A model generated the notes under the pieces. It was not told where the DNA came from. It searched no databases and saw nothing but the letters and a program-made list of their open reading frames with translations. This document shows, piece after piece, positions 54,039-64,000 of a DNA stretch of 64,000 nt. Position 1 is the first letter of the stretch. The number at the start of each line of letters is the position of its first letter. The position numbers were made by a program, and so were the translations under genes. Source of the DNA: Bacillus fungorum (GTDB lineage Bacteria > Bacillota > Bacilli > Bacillales > Bacillaceae_G); contig NZ_NWUW01000005.1 of assembly GCF_002746455.1 (NCBI RefSeq), positions 1 to 64,000 on the forward strand, read 5' to 3'.

Positions 54039-55901
54039 ATGATCGATTATGTATGGCTTATACCGCTTTTCCCGCTTGTTTCGTTTTTGTTATTAATTAT
54101 ATTCGGGAAGAAAATTAGAGAAGGAAGCAGTGTACTTAGTATTTTCTTCGTTTTTCTCTCCTTTATCTTTGCGGTACTTGTATTAATAGAAAGACTTTCG
54201 ACAGTACCGGTGAAGCATAAGTGGGTATGGCTTAGAACGGGAGATATTGATATATCGTTTGGCTTTGAAGTGACAGCATTAGGTGCTTTAATGCTGTTTA
54301 TCGTTACACTTGTGAGTTTACTTGTACATGTGTATTCGAAAGGTTATATGAAAGGTGAGGAAAGATTACCAACCTTTTATGCCTATTTAGGGCTCTTTAC
54401 ATTTGCGATGCTTGGGCTCGTTATATCACCGAATTTATTACAGCTTTATATATTTTGGGAGTTAGTTGGTCTCGGTTCATTTTTACTCATCGGTTTTTAT
54501 TTCTTTAAAGAAGAAGCGAGGGCTGCTGCGAAAAAGGCTTTTATTATGACTCGTATTGGAGATATCGGTTTATTTATTGGGATGATCTTAATTTTCTGGC
54601 ACGCGGGTAGTTTTGAATATGACGCAATTTTTAGAGCGATTCATACGGGCGATCTTACCCCTACTATGATTACAATAACGGCAATATTAATTTTTATCGG
54701 TGCGATGGGCAAATCAGGTCAGTTCCCGCTTCATACGTGGTTACCAGATGCGATGGAAGGACCGACGCCTGTTTCGGCACTTATTCATGCGGCGACGATG
54801 GTTGCAGCTGGCGTATATTTAGTGGCGACAATGTTTCCGCTATTTTCAGCAAGTGCGGTGGCGATGCAGACGGTGGCCATCGTTGGAGCCTTCACTGCAA
54901 TCTTTGCGGCTTCTATCGGTCTTGTACAAACGGATATAAAGAGAGTGCTTGCTTATTCTACAGTTAGCCAGCTCGGGTATATGATGCTTGCGTTAGGATC
55001 TGCTGGTTATGTAGCTGGTGTTTTCCATTTAACGACACACGCCTTTTTTAAAGCGCTACTATTTTTGGCGGCAGGAAGTGTAATTCATGCAGTGCATACG
55101 CAAAACATTAATAAAATGGGCGGTTTACAGAAGAAGATGAAAATAACCGGTGCACTATTTTTAATCGGTACTCTTGCAATTAGTGGTGTGCCGCTCCTCT
55201 CAGGCTTCTTTAGTAAAGATGAAATTTTAGCGGAGGCTTGGATGAACGGCAATTACGTTTTATTCATATTAGCAGTAATTGCAGCATTCTTAACAGCATT
55301 CTACATGTTCCGGCTATACTTCCTTGTCTTTACTGGGGAGGCGAAGACGAAGGAAGACGTGGATGAATCGCCCCGCATTATGACGTATCCGATGATCGTC
55401 CTCGGCGTCCTTGCAGTAGTGGCAGGTTATATAAATACACCGTGGTTTGGAACGTTTCTCGGGGATTGGCTTACGAAAGATGTAGCATTTAAAGCGCGAG
55501 AGGCACACGGACCAGTTTGGATTATGATTGTTGCGACGCTCGTTTCCTTGGCAGGGATTGCTCTTGCGTATTTCATATATGGCAAGAAATCTATTTCTAG
55601 AGATTGGGCTGGGGGCGAGGGAACACCTCTTTATAATCTTTTGAAAGAAAAATATTATGTGGATGAACTATACAATATGACGGTGCTTCCTATTACGAAA
55701 GGAATCGCTCATGTGCTTCGCTTATTTGAGGTGTATGTAGTCGAAGGAATTGCCGTTTTAATAGGGAGTCTAGTTAAAGGGATAAGCGGAATCGGGTCTA
55801 GACTCCAAAACGGAAATGTACAAGTGTATGGGACTGTAACAGCTGTTTCGCTTGCAGTACTCGTCATTATTTTGCTCTATACGGGAGGGGATTTACGATG
55901 A
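54039..55901 (+). CDS. nuoL: NADH-quinone oxidoreductase-like subunit L
   Basis: A 620-residue antiporter-like proton pump at the far end of the membrane arm. ELVGLGSFLLIGFYF (Glu), GKSGQFPLHTWLPDAMEGPTP-type segment (Lys) and the later LTTHAFFKALLFLAAGS segment are the pump hallmarks; a long lateral helix region follows. ATG 54039, with AAGGGGGAAGG upstream. Confidence 0.96.
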   Translation: MIDYVWLIPLFPLVSFLLLIIFGKKIREGSSVLSIFFVFLSFIFAVLVLIERLSTVPVKHKWVWLRTGDIDISFGFEVTALGALMLFIVTLVSLLVHVYSKGYMKGEERLPTFYAYLGLFTFAMLGLVISPNLLQLYIFWELVGLGSFLLIGFYFFKEEARAAAKKAFIMTRIGDIGLFIGMILIFWHAGSFEYDAIFRAIHTGDLTPTMITITAILIFIGAMGKSGQFPLHTWLPDAMEGPTPVSALIHAATMVAAGVYLVATMFPLFSASAVAMQTVAIVGAFTAIFAASIGLVQTDIKRVLAYSTVSQLGYMMLALGSAGYVAGVFHLTTHAFFKALLFLAAGSVIHAVHTQNINKMGGLQKKMKITGALFLIGTLAISGVPLLSGFFSKDEILAEAWMNGNYVLFILAVIAAFLTAFYMFRLYFLVFTGEAKTKEDVDESPRIMTYPMIVLGVLAVVAGYINTPWFGTFLGDWLTKDVAFKAREAHGPVWIMIVATLVSLAGIALAYFIYGKKSISRDWAGGEGTPLYNLLKEKYYVDELYNMTVLPITKGIAHVLRLFEVYVVEGIAVLIGSLVKGISGIGSRLQNGNVQVYGTVTAVSLAVLVIILLYTGGDLR

Positions 55902-57400
55902 ATGATTTGTTATTAACGTTCTTCATTTTTTCCCCGCTTTTAGGAATTCTCTTGCTTGCATTAACACCGAAAAAGGAATCGCGTACAGTGCGAGCGCTTG
56001 GTTTATTTGGAACGGCGCTTCCATTTGGAATCGCTATCGTCCTCGCTTGTACATATACTTCTGGAAAGAGTTTATCGCTATTTGATGAAAAAGTGAAATG
56101 GATTAAATTTGGGGATTTTGCAGCGGTGGATAAAAGGTGGTTTTCCATTTATTACGAGCTTGGTATTGATGGTTTATCGCTCGTTATGATGGTGCTGACA
56201 GCCCTTCTAGCGATGCTTGCAGCAATTGCGGCATTTACCATTAAAAGAAATTTGAAAGCTTTTTATATGCTGTTACTCATGTTAGAAATAGGGATGCTCG
56301 GCGTCTTTGCTGCTCAAAATTTAATGTTGTTCTTTATCTTCTTTGAAATTACGTTGCCACCAATGTTTTTATTAATTGGAAAGTGGGGGAAATTGTCGAG
56401 TGAAAAGGCTGCTTATAGTTATTTAATATATAACGGTATTGGATCCGCTATTTTGCTTATCGTTTTCTCGGTTTTATTTGCGAAAACAGGTACGACAAAT
56501 ATTGCAGAACTGAAAGAGATATTAGCAGGAGTAAATGCGGGGGGAGGACAAATCATCCCGAGTAGCTTACAGCTCGGTGTATTCATTGCAATAATGATTG
56601 CTTTTGCGATTAAACTGCCCGTTTTCCCGTTGCATCGCTGGATGGTCAATGTGCATATTGAAGCGCACCCGGCTGTCGTTATGCTTCATGCGGGCGTTTT
56701 ATTGAAGATTGGCGCATACGGTATGATTCGCTTCGGACAGGGGCTATTCCCGGAATACTTTCGTGATTTTGCAACGTTAATTGCGATTTTAGGAGTCATT
56801 AATTTATTGTACGGAGCCTTCTTAGCGCTTATCCAAACGGACTTTCGGAAGGTGCTCGCTTACTCTAGTATTTCGCACATGGGAATTGTGTTAATGGGCC
56901 TTGCGGCGTTAAATGCCCCAGGTACACAAGGGGCACTATTCCAAGTTGTGTCGCACGGTTTAATTGCAGCATTACTGTTCTTCTTACTTGGCATTATTGA
57001 AGAGCGTTTTGGAACGTCGGATATTACAGCGCTTGGCGGACTCGCAAAAAGTGTTCCAGTACTTAGTGGATTCTTCTTAGCAGGAGGAATGGCATCGCTC
57101 GGATTGCCAGGAATGTCTGGATTTGTTAGCGAGTTTCTTGCCTTTCTCGGTTTATTCCAAGGAGAGCCAGTCATTGCGGCAATCGGAGTACTTGGTATCA
57201 TTTTAACCGCTGTATACGTATTAAGAGCGACACTTCAAGTAACATTTGGTAAGAAAGAGTGGGAATTGAAAGCTGATATACACGGATGGGAGTATGTCCC
57301 TATTTTGCTACTTATCTTTTGCATTATTGCAATTGGAGTAATGCCAGAAATACTAGGGGATCCGCTTCAAAATACATTGAAAACATTGGGGGTGAAGTAG
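55898..57400 (+). CDS. nuoM: NADH-quinone oxidoreductase-like subunit M
   Basis: A 500-residue antiporter-like proton pump with about 14 hydrophobic segments. FFEITLPPMFLLIGKWG, KLPVFPLHRWMVNVHIEAHP and FRKVLAYSSISHMG are typical. ATGA overlap with nuoL. Confidence 0.96.
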   Translation: MNDLLLTFFIFSPLLGILLLALTPKKESRTVRALGLFGTALPFGIAIVLACTYTSGKSLSLFDEKVKWIKFGDFAAVDKRWFSIYYELGIDGLSLVMMVLTALLAMLAAIAAFTIKRNLKAFYMLLLMLEIGMLGVFAAQNLMLFFIFFEITLPPMFLLIGKWGKLSSEKAAYSYLIYNGIGSAILLIVFSVLFAKTGTTNIAELKEILAGVNAGGGQIIPSSLQLGVFIAIMIAFAIKLPVFPLHRWMVNVHIEAHPAVVMLHAGVLLKIGAYGMIRFGQGLFPEYFRDFATLIAILGVINLLYGAFLALIQTDFRKVLAYSSISHMGIVLMGLAALNAPGTQGALFQVVSHGLIAALLFFLLGIIEERFGTSDITALGGLAKSVPVLSGFFLAGGMASLGLPGMSGFVSEFLAFLGLFQGEPVIAAIGVLGIILTAVYVLRATLQVTFGKKEWELKADIHGWEYVPILLLIFCIIAIGVMPEILGDPLQNTLKTLGVK

Positions 57401-57401
57401 G

Positions 57402-58922
57402 ATGGATATGAATACGTTACTTAGCTTATCGTGGCATCTAATGGTGCCAGAATTCATTATTCTCGGAGCTGCCATCCTTCTTTCCATATGTGATTTGTTT
57501 TTTAAGGTGAACCATAGGTATGTAGCGCTTAGTGCAATCGCAGCTGTCATAGTAGCAATCGTGTCATTAATCACGTTATACGGCGAACCAGCGGGAGATA
57601 TTTTAAACGGATCGTTTGTGCTAGATGGGTTTTCAAAAGGGTTTAAAACGTTGTTATTAGGCGGGGCGGTCCTCATTTTATGCACCGCAGTGAGCGATGA
57701 TAAGAAGAATCCAATTGAAGATAAGGGAGAATATTATTACTTATTTTTAATGGCGCTTCTTGGAGCTATGTTTATGGCTTCTAGCGTTGATTTCATCACA
57801 CTTTTCGTTGGTTTAGAATTGCTTTCACTTTCTTCGTATATTTTAGTAGGAATACGAAAAAAGAACCGTGCATCAAACGAAGCGGCAATGAAATGTGTCA
57901 TTAATGGAGGAATTGGCACGGCAATTACACTCTTTGGAATGAGTTATTTGTACGGTATTACAGGTTCAACTAATATCGTGGATATGCAAAAAGTATTTGC
58001 TGGGGAACTGGCTAGTGGTATTCAGTTATTGTTAGCTCTCGCATTTCTACTATTGCTCGTTGGGCTCTCGTTTAAAATTGCGACAGTACCATTTCATATG
58101 TGGGCACCTGATGTGTATGAAGGGGCTGCTACACCTGTTACTGCTTTTCTTGGAACGATTTCTAAAATTGCGGGGTTCTTGCTCATTATTCGTTTGTTTC
58201 TCATGGTTTTTGCAAGTGTATCGGTGCAAGGAGACATGCAATCTTTATACGGACGTATGAGCATATACATTGCGGTGCTAGCTAGTATTACGATGATTAT
58301 CGGAAACGTAGTCGCGTTAAAGCAATATAACGTAAAACGTCTATTCGCCTATTCAGGAATCGCGCATGCGGGGTATTTACTCGTTCCGCTTGTAGCGTTA
58401 TCACCATTTACGATGGATAGCATGTGGTTTTATATGCTGGCGTATATGCTTATGAATATAGGCGCGTTTGCAATTATCCACGGCTTAATCTTACAAAGTG
58501 ACAAAGAAAATATCACCATTTTCACCGGATTATATAAAAGGTCGCCATTTACAGCGATCGTGATGACGATTTTTATTTTATCGCTAGCGGGGATACCAGG
58601 AACAGCTGGTTTCATCGGGAAAATTAACATCTTTTTAGGTGCACTTCATGTAGAGCCAGCTCATTACGTACTAGCTTCTATTATGATGGGTACGACCGTC
58701 ATTTCATTCGTATATTATTTCCGTATTTTACAGCAAATGTTTTTCCGGACGGGAGAAGTAGAAGAGAAAATTCGTTTGCCATTCAATATAAAGGTTGTGA
58801 TGAGCCTTTGTGCAATTTCGATTGTAATACTAGGGATTATGCCGATGATTGGATACAATTTTTTTTATGAATATTTTCCATTAATGAAGGATTTCTTCTT
58901 CCTAGGGAACGTGGTACAATAG
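57402..58922 (+). CDS. nuoN: NADH-quinone oxidoreductase-like subunit N
   Basis: A 506-residue antiporter-like proton pump, the last gene of the operon. GLELLSLSSYILVGIRKKN, KIATVPFHMWAPDVYEGAATP and VKRLFAYSGIAHAGY match the family. GGGGGTGA precedes ATG 57402, two bases after nuoM. A short terminator follows. Confidence 0.96.
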   Translation: MDMNTLLSLSWHLMVPEFIILGAAILLSICDLFFKVNHRYVALSAIAAVIVAIVSLITLYGEPAGDILNGSFVLDGFSKGFKTLLLGGAVLILCTAVSDDKKNPIEDKGEYYYLFLMALLGAMFMASSVDFITLFVGLELLSLSSYILVGIRKKNRASNEAAMKCVINGGIGTAITLFGMSYLYGITGSTNIVDMQKVFAGELASGIQLLLALAFLLLLVGLSFKIATVPFHMWAPDVYEGAATPVTAFLGTISKIAGFLLIIRLFLMVFASVSVQGDMQSLYGRMSIYIAVLASITMIIGNVVALKQYNVKRLFAYSGIAHAGYLLVPLVALSPFTMDSMWFYMLAYMLMNIGAFAIIHGLILQSDKENITIFTGLYKRSPFTAIVMTIFILSLAGIPGTAGFIGKINIFLGALHVEPAHYVLASIMMGTTVISFVYYFRILQQMFFRTGEVEEKIRLPFNIKVVMSLCAISIVILGIMPMIGYNFFYEYFPLMKDFFFLGNVVQ

Positions 58923-58927
58923 TGAAA

Positions 58928-58962
58928 ATAAAAGGTGTGGAGTCGTTACTCTGCGCTTTTTA
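58928..58962 (+). terminator. nuo operon terminator
   Basis: AAAAGGTGTGGAGT pairs imperfectly with ACTCTGCGCTTTTT around a 4-base loop, ending in T5. Confidence 0.65.
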
Positions 58963-59134
58963 TTTTGTGTGAACTACAATTAAAAATGCATATAAGTATA
59001 CGTTTTTTAAGAGGAAATTACGATGTAAAATGTAAGATACTTATTTGCATTTGAAAAAGTGTGGCTCTTACTTATTATGGTATCGTTTTTATGTGATTTC
59101 GTAAGTAATAGCTGGGTAAAAAGGGGTCGATTTT

Positions 59135-59371
59135 TTGGCACATCTTTTAGGGCAACAAGCACTGATTGCCATTGTTTCGCATTTATTGTTTATTACCATT
59201 ACGTGGTGGGCCTTACAAGGTATTCACATTGAGCGTTTAATGAAGCCTGGAAAGGTGATGCAGACGCGAGTACTGCTCATCCTAATTACAATTGCAATTG
59301 GGACATCTGTAAGTAACTTTTTCCTTGATTATTTAGGCTATTCAAAGAGTTTAACGTATTTAGTAAAGTAA
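59135..59371 (+). CDS. ywzB: YwzB family membrane protein (DUF1146)
   Basis: A 78-residue protein with two hydrophobic segments (about 8-28 and 47-67) and the WWALQGIHIERLMKPGK loop of DUF1146. Position ahead of ywmB and murA matches B. subtilis ywzB. TTG 59135 with AAAAAGGGG upstream. Function unknown. Confidence 0.85.
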   Translation: MAHLLGQQALIAIVSHLLFITITWWALQGIHIERLMKPGKVMQTRVLLILITIAIGTSVSNFFLDYLGYSKSLTYLVK

Positions 59372-59422
59372 GTGTATAGAACCTCATATCTCCGTTAACA
59401 ATGGGGATAGGAGGGGATGAAA

Positions 59423-60127
59423 TTGAAGCTTAAAGCCATTCTTATTGTTGCACTTAGTGTTGTTTTATTTTTGGTTGGATATAGAGAGATGAAACCAATC
59501 GGCGATGAACAGAAAATGGAGAGCATGATCGCAGCTTTAGAGAAAAATGATGCTAAAGTAGAGAAATGGTCATGGTTAGCGCGAGAAACAAAAACAATTT
59601 CTAATATACATACGTTTCAAAGGTTGTTAAACGACGTGAGGGATAAGGCGAATGTTCAAAAGTGGGAATTAGAGCAATCTCCAGATGGATATAAAGCTAC
59701 ATCCTATAAAAAGTTTTCTTCTTATGAAGAACGAGTAGTAGTAACTTGGAGTAAGGAAAATACTAAAGAAAACACTTTCATTATTGTTGAAGTAAGTGGG
59801 GCGAAATGGGACCCGAAGTACATTCAAAATATGAATAAAATTTTTAGTGAAAAACCTATAATTTACACTTGTGTTCAAGGTGTACTGAATGATAAGATTG
59901 AAGGTGTTTTGCAAAATAAAACCAATCAGGTTTTGAAAGATCTTTCAGCAAGAGCGATCGAACAGATAGAAGAAAGAGCATTTGTTTCAGTCTCCGCATA
60001 CAATAAAAAGTGGGATGACGCTCTTTCAACAAATAGAGAGAAAATAAATGTGCAAATAGCAATACGTTCTACAGACAACAAAGATACAATTGTGGTTGGC
60101 ACACCGATCATAACTTCTGAGTATTGA
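59423..60127 (+). CDS. ywmB: YwmB family protein
   Basis: A 234-residue protein with an N-terminal signal or anchor segment (about 3-20) and a soluble extracytoplasmic domain, in the YwmB family (structurally TATA-box-binding-protein-like, function unknown). I prefer TTG 59423, six bases after AGGAGGGG; the ATG at 59417 directly abuts that site. It precedes murA1 and spoIID as in B. subtilis. Confidence 0.85.
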   Translation: MKLKAILIVALSVVLFLVGYREMKPIGDEQKMESMIAALEKNDAKVEKWSWLARETKTISNIHTFQRLLNDVRDKANVQKWELEQSPDGYKATSYKKFSSYEERVVVTWSKENTKENTFIIVEVSGAKWDPKYIQNMNKIFSEKPIIYTCVQGVLNDKIEGVLQNKTNQVLKDLSARAIEQIEERAFVSVSAYNKKWDDALSTNREKINVQIAIRSTDNKDTIVVGTPIITSEY

Positions 60128-60166
60128 GTGAATAGATACTGAAAAAAGGACACGGAGGGGAATAAT

Positions 60167-61471
60167 TTGGAAAAGATCATCGTCCGTGGCGGAAAGCGGT
60201 TAAACGGCACAGTGCGTGTTGAGGGCGCAAAAAATGCTGTATTACCTATAATCGCTGCAGCCCTATTAGCGAGTGATGGAAAGAATGTACTATCTGAAGT
60301 ACCAGTTTTGTCTGATGTATACACAATTAATGAGGTATTACGTCATTTAAATGCTGAAGTCGTATTTGAAAATAACCAAGTAACAATCGATGCTTCTAAA
60401 GAACTAAACATTGAAGCTCCATTTGAATATGTACGTAAAATGCGTGCATCTGTTCAAGTAATGGGACCATTATTAGCACGTAACGGTCGTGCTCGTATTG
60501 CACTTCCTGGTGGATGTGCAATTGGTTCACGTCCAATTGACCAACATTTAAAAGGCTTCGAAGCAATGGGAGCAAAAGTACAGGTTGGTAACGGTTTTGT
60601 TGAGGCATACGTTGAGGGAGAACTAAAAGGAGCTAAAATTTATTTAGACTTCCCAAGCGTGGGCGCGACAGAGAACATTATGTCTGCAGCTACATTAGCA
60701 AAAGGGACAACAATCCTTGAAAACGCAGCGAAAGAACCAGAAATCGTTGACTTAGCTAACTTCTTAAATGCGATGGGAGCGAAAGTACGCGGAGCTGGAA
60801 CTGGAACGATTCGTATCGAAGGCGTTGATAAATTATATGGCGCAAACCACTCTATTATTCCTGACCGTATTGAAGCGGGAACATTCATGGTTGCAGCGGC
60901 AATTACTGGTGGAGACATCTTAATTGAAAATGCTGTTCCTGAACATTTACGCTCAATTACAGCGAAAATGGAAGAAATGGGTGTTAAAGTTATTGAGGAA
61001 AATGAAGGTGTACGTGTTATCGGCCCAGATAAGTTAAAAGCGGTTGATATTAAAACTATGCCTCATCCAGGTTTCCCAACAGACATGCAATCACAAATGA
61101 TGGCATTATTACTACAAGCTGATGGAACAAGTATGATTACAGAAACGGTATTCGAAAACCGCTTTATGCACGTTGAAGAATTCCGTCGTATGAATGCTGA
61201 TATTAAAATCGAAGGTCGTTCTGTTATTATGAACGGTCCAAACAGCTTACAGGGTGCTGAAGTAGGCGCAACTGACTTACGTGCTGCTGCTGCATTAATT
61301 TTAGCTGGTTTAGTATCAGAAGGTTACACTCGTGTAACTGAGTTAAAGCATCTTGACCGTGGTTATGTAGATTTCCATAAGAAATTAGCTGCATTAGGTG
61401 CAACTATCGAACGTGTAAACGAAAAAGTAGAAGAAGTGAAAGAACAAGAAGTTTCTGATCTTCACGCTTAA
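60167..61471 (+). CDS. murA1: UDP-N-acetylglucosamine 1-carboxyvinyltransferase 1
   Basis: A 434-residue MurA (MurAA type), the main copy for the first step of peptidoglycan synthesis. The catalytic, fosfomycin-target Cys is C117 ([11 protein letters not shown]). TTG 60167 follows GGAGGGG. The C-terminus has an extra charged tail ([11 protein letters not shown]) not seen in murA2. A strong terminator follows. Confidence 0.96.
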   Translation: MEKIIVRGGKRLNGTVRVEGAKNAVLPIIAAALLASDGKNVLSEVPVLSDVYTINEVLRHLNAEVVFENNQVTIDASKELNIEAPFEYVRKMRASVQVMGPLLARNGRARIALPGGCAIGSRPIDQHLKGFEAMGAKVQVGNGFVEAYVEGELKGAKIYLDFPSVGATENIMSAATLAKGTTILENAAKEPEIVDLANFLNAMGAKVRGAGTGTIRIEGVDKLYGANHSIIPDRIEAGTFMVAAAITGGDILIENAVPEHLRSITAKMEEMGVKVIEENEGVRVIGPDKLKAVDIKTMPHPGFPTDMQSQMMALLLQADGTSMITETVFENRFMHVEEFRRMNADIKIEGRSVIMNGPNSLQGAEVGATDLRAAAALILAGLVSEGYTRVTELKHLDRGYVDFHKKLAALGATIERVNEKVEEVKEQEVSDLHA

Positions 61472-61475
61472 TTGA

Positions 61476-61517
61476 AATAGTCTCTATGTCTTTTGACGTA
61501 GGGGCTATTTTTTTTGG
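61476..61517 (+). terminator. murA1 terminator
   Basis: AATAGTCTCTATGTC and GACGTAGGGGCTATT pair with several G-U pairs, followed by T8. Confidence 0.8.
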
Positions 61518-61607
61518 GTTATTACTGTTATAGTCAATAAATTCTATACTTATGCACGTACCAGTAAAAATATTTAGAAAATTTTTGTTTTATAGGGTTC
61601 CCCTTAA

Positions 61608-62699
<1,092 letters not shown>

Positions 62700-62703
62700 G
62701 GGT

Positions 62704-62737
62704 AAAAGGAGCTAATTTTAATTAGCTCCTTTTGTCA
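62704..62737 (+). terminator. spoIID terminator
   Basis: AAAAGGAGCTAATT and AATTAGCTCCTTTT form a perfect 14-bp stem with a 2-base loop. Confidence 0.9.
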
Positions 62738-62754
62738 TTATTTGTAGAAAACAA

Positions 62755-63279
62755 ATGAAAGTGAATGGACAAGATGGTGAAATTAAGTGGGATGGAGAAG
62801 AGATGGGAGAACTCTGTTTAAGGGGTCTGTGGATCGCTGGTAGCTACTATAAGGATGAGCGTACAGAAGAATCAATGAAAGACGGTTGGCTCCATACAGG
62901 CGATATTGTTACGGTTGATTCGGAAGGATTTATTAAAATTGCTGATCGGACGAAAGATTTAATTAAAAGCGGAGGCGAATGAATTTCTTCCGTAGATTTA
63001 GAGAATGCTTTAATGTCACACGATAAAGTATTAGAAGCATCTGTCGTGGCGGTGCCGCATGAAAAATGGCAAGAACGCCCCGTTGCTTTTGTTGTATTAA
63101 AAGAGGGACAAGCAGTAGAAAGAGAAGAGCTGTATGCTTTACTAGAAGCAGAATTTCCAAAATGGTGGATGCCAGATGATATTTTATTTGTAAACGAGAT
63201 TCCGAAAATATCTGTAGGGAAGTTCTTAAAGAGAGCGCTGCGTGATCAGCTTAAGACGTATATGGTAGAAAAAAACTAG
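62755..63279 (+). pseudogene. Remnant of a long-chain acyl-CoA synthetase
   Basis: The frame encodes only the C-terminal third of an AMP-forming acyl-CoA ligase: GELCLRGLWIAGSYYKDE, DGWLHTGDIV, IADRTKDLIKSGGE, then after a stop ISSVDLENAL, PHEKWQERPVAFVVLK and ISVGKFLKRALRDQL. The N-terminal two thirds, with the AMP-binding P-loop, are missing upstream. At 62980-62982 an in-frame TGA stands where the family has the Trp of GGEWISS, so a TGG-to-TGA change is likely. No ribosome site precedes ATG 62755. The rest is intact in frame, so decay looks recent or the copy was cut from an active gene. Confidence 0.88.
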
Positions 63280-63317
63280 AAAAGAAGGCATCCTTTCATT
63301 TGGATAGCCTTCTTTTT
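63280..63317 (+). terminator. Terminator after the acyl-CoA synthetase remnant
   Basis: AAAGAAGGC..ATCC pairs with GGAT..GCCTTCTTTTT, with one unpaired base, ending in a T-run. It probably belonged to the former full gene. Confidence 0.75.
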
Positions 63318-63394
63318 ATGGTGTTTCATAAAATATCTAAATTTCCCATTAATTGTTTGATACAATAGGGTAAAAAGTATTTGGGGGAGACAGA

Positions 63395-64000
63395 ATGGCG
63401 CTACTGGAGTTGAAACAATTAGGAAAGACGAACCAGTTACCGGCAGTTGAACTGAAGGTTGAGAAGGGGCAGTGTGTTGTTTTGCAATGTAATAACCATA
63501 CAGCTAAAGTGTTGTACCGCATCATTATTGGTGAGGAAGAAGCTTCAACTGGCAATGTACTATTTGAGGGAGAGTCGATTGGAAAGAAAAACTATTCTCG
63601 CATTGGCTTTTGTTTTTTGAAAGATGAGGCATATGATCGTTTGAAGGTGAAGGAATACTTTAAGTTTTTAATAGGGCTGTATGAATCGAATATGAGTATA
63701 GAAGAAGTTGTACAATATGTCGGCCTCTTAGATAAATTAAACGTTAAAATAGAAAAACTATCATTTTCAGAGAAACGTCGTCTTCATATCGGGCGAGTGA
63801 TGATTCATAATCCGGATCTAGTTATTTTGGAAGAGCCGGAGCAAAATGTAGATACAGAAAGCACGATTATTATTCGAAAAGCAATTGTGAAAATGAAAGA
63901 GCAAGGAAAGGCAATCTTTATTACGTCATCATTTCTATCGGACGCCCTTTCGTTAACAGAAGATGTATACATATTAAACAACTATGGTGTGAAAAAAGTA
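63395..64000 (+). CDS. Degenerate ABC-type ATPase domain protein (partial)
   Basis: The first 202 residues of a protein that runs off the window, starting at ATG 63395 after GGGGGAGA. The order of segments fits an ABC ATPase: an EKGQCVVLQCNNHTAKV stretch at the P-loop position, LSFSEKRRLHIGRVMIHNP at the signature position, and LVILEEPEQNVD at Walker B. The key residues are altered: the P-loop glycines and Ser/Thr are gone (only Lys remains), and LSGGQ reads LSFSE. It may be inactive as a pump ATPase. One possibility is an ABC-like sensory domain fused to a LytTR DNA-binding domain further on, an architecture described in Bacilli; that part is outside the window. Confidence 0.7.
   Translation, partial: MALLELKQLGKTNQLPAVELKVEKGQCVVLQCNNHTAKVLYRIIIGEEEASTGNVLFEGESIGKKNYSRIGFCFLKDEAYDRLKVKEYFKFLIGLYESNMSIEEVVQYVGLLDKLNVKIEKLSFSEKRRLHIGRVMIHNPDLVILEEPEQNVDTESTIIIRKAIVKMKEQGKAIFITSSFLSDALSLTEDVYILNNYGVKKV

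Noticed and set aside
62755..63279. Two separate small genes at 62755-62982 and 63013-63279
   Set aside because: They are in the same frame and join into one conserved acyl-CoA synthetase tail interrupted by a single stop codon; neither has a ribosome site.

Overview
The window is a stretch of a Bacillus cereus-group chromosome (cereus/thuringiensis/anthracis type). The evidence is low GC with strong Shine-Dalgarno sites, sporulation genes (spo0F, spoIIR, spoIID), gene order matching the ywj-ywl-atp-ywm region of Bacillus subtilis, and B. cereus-type additions: an 11-gene nuo operon, GGDEF/EAL proteins and modular intergenic repeats. By analogy with B. subtilis the region lies near the origin, and most genes (plus strand) would be co-directional with replication; this is inference.

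Layout. 1-5136 (minus strand): the start of an unknown gene, a membrane GGDEF-EAL protein, uvsE and a minor cardiolipin synthase. 5444-12809: fatty-acid oxidation genes (fadF, thiolase, 3-hydroxybutyryl-CoA dehydrogenase, two acyl-CoA dehydrogenases) and a TetR regulator, with a FadR-type operator upstream. 12963-22558: rpoE, pyrG with a CTP-responsive attenuator, ywjG, spo0F, fbaA, murA2, glpX, rho and a type B L31 gene. 22667-29210: tdk, prfA-prmC, spoIIR, ywlB, ywlC, mntP and two small membrane proteins. A dense DnaA-box cluster straddles ywlB-ywlC. 29524-35804: flavin reductase and DoxX genes (minus strand), a PTS IIA gene, ywlE, rpiB, ywlG, glyA and upp. 36316-43886: the complete F1Fo ATP synthase operon (atpZ, I, B, E, F, H, A, G, D, C), interrupted by repeat elements on both sides of atpG. 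44019-48307: two DUF975 membrane proteins and a second GGDEF-EAL protein. 48597-58922: nuoABCDHIJKLMN, without nuoEFG, whose nuoC carries a tandem Lys/Ala/Glu repeat extension. 59135-64000: ywzB, ywmB, murA1, spoIID, a decayed acyl-CoA synthetase remnant and the start of a degenerate ABC-ATPase gene.

This is mainly core housekeeping chromosome. I see no prophage, transposase, CRISPR array, defence island, tRNA or rRNA. The parts most worth a second look are between or within ordinary genes: the DnaA-box cluster, a family of modular hairpin repeats that has entered the atp operon, the nuoC repeat extension, the pyrG attenuator, several RNA hairpins that could regulate their neighbours, and two decaying or degenerate genes at the right edge. 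I corrected many start codons from ribosome-binding-site position; each case is stated in its entry.
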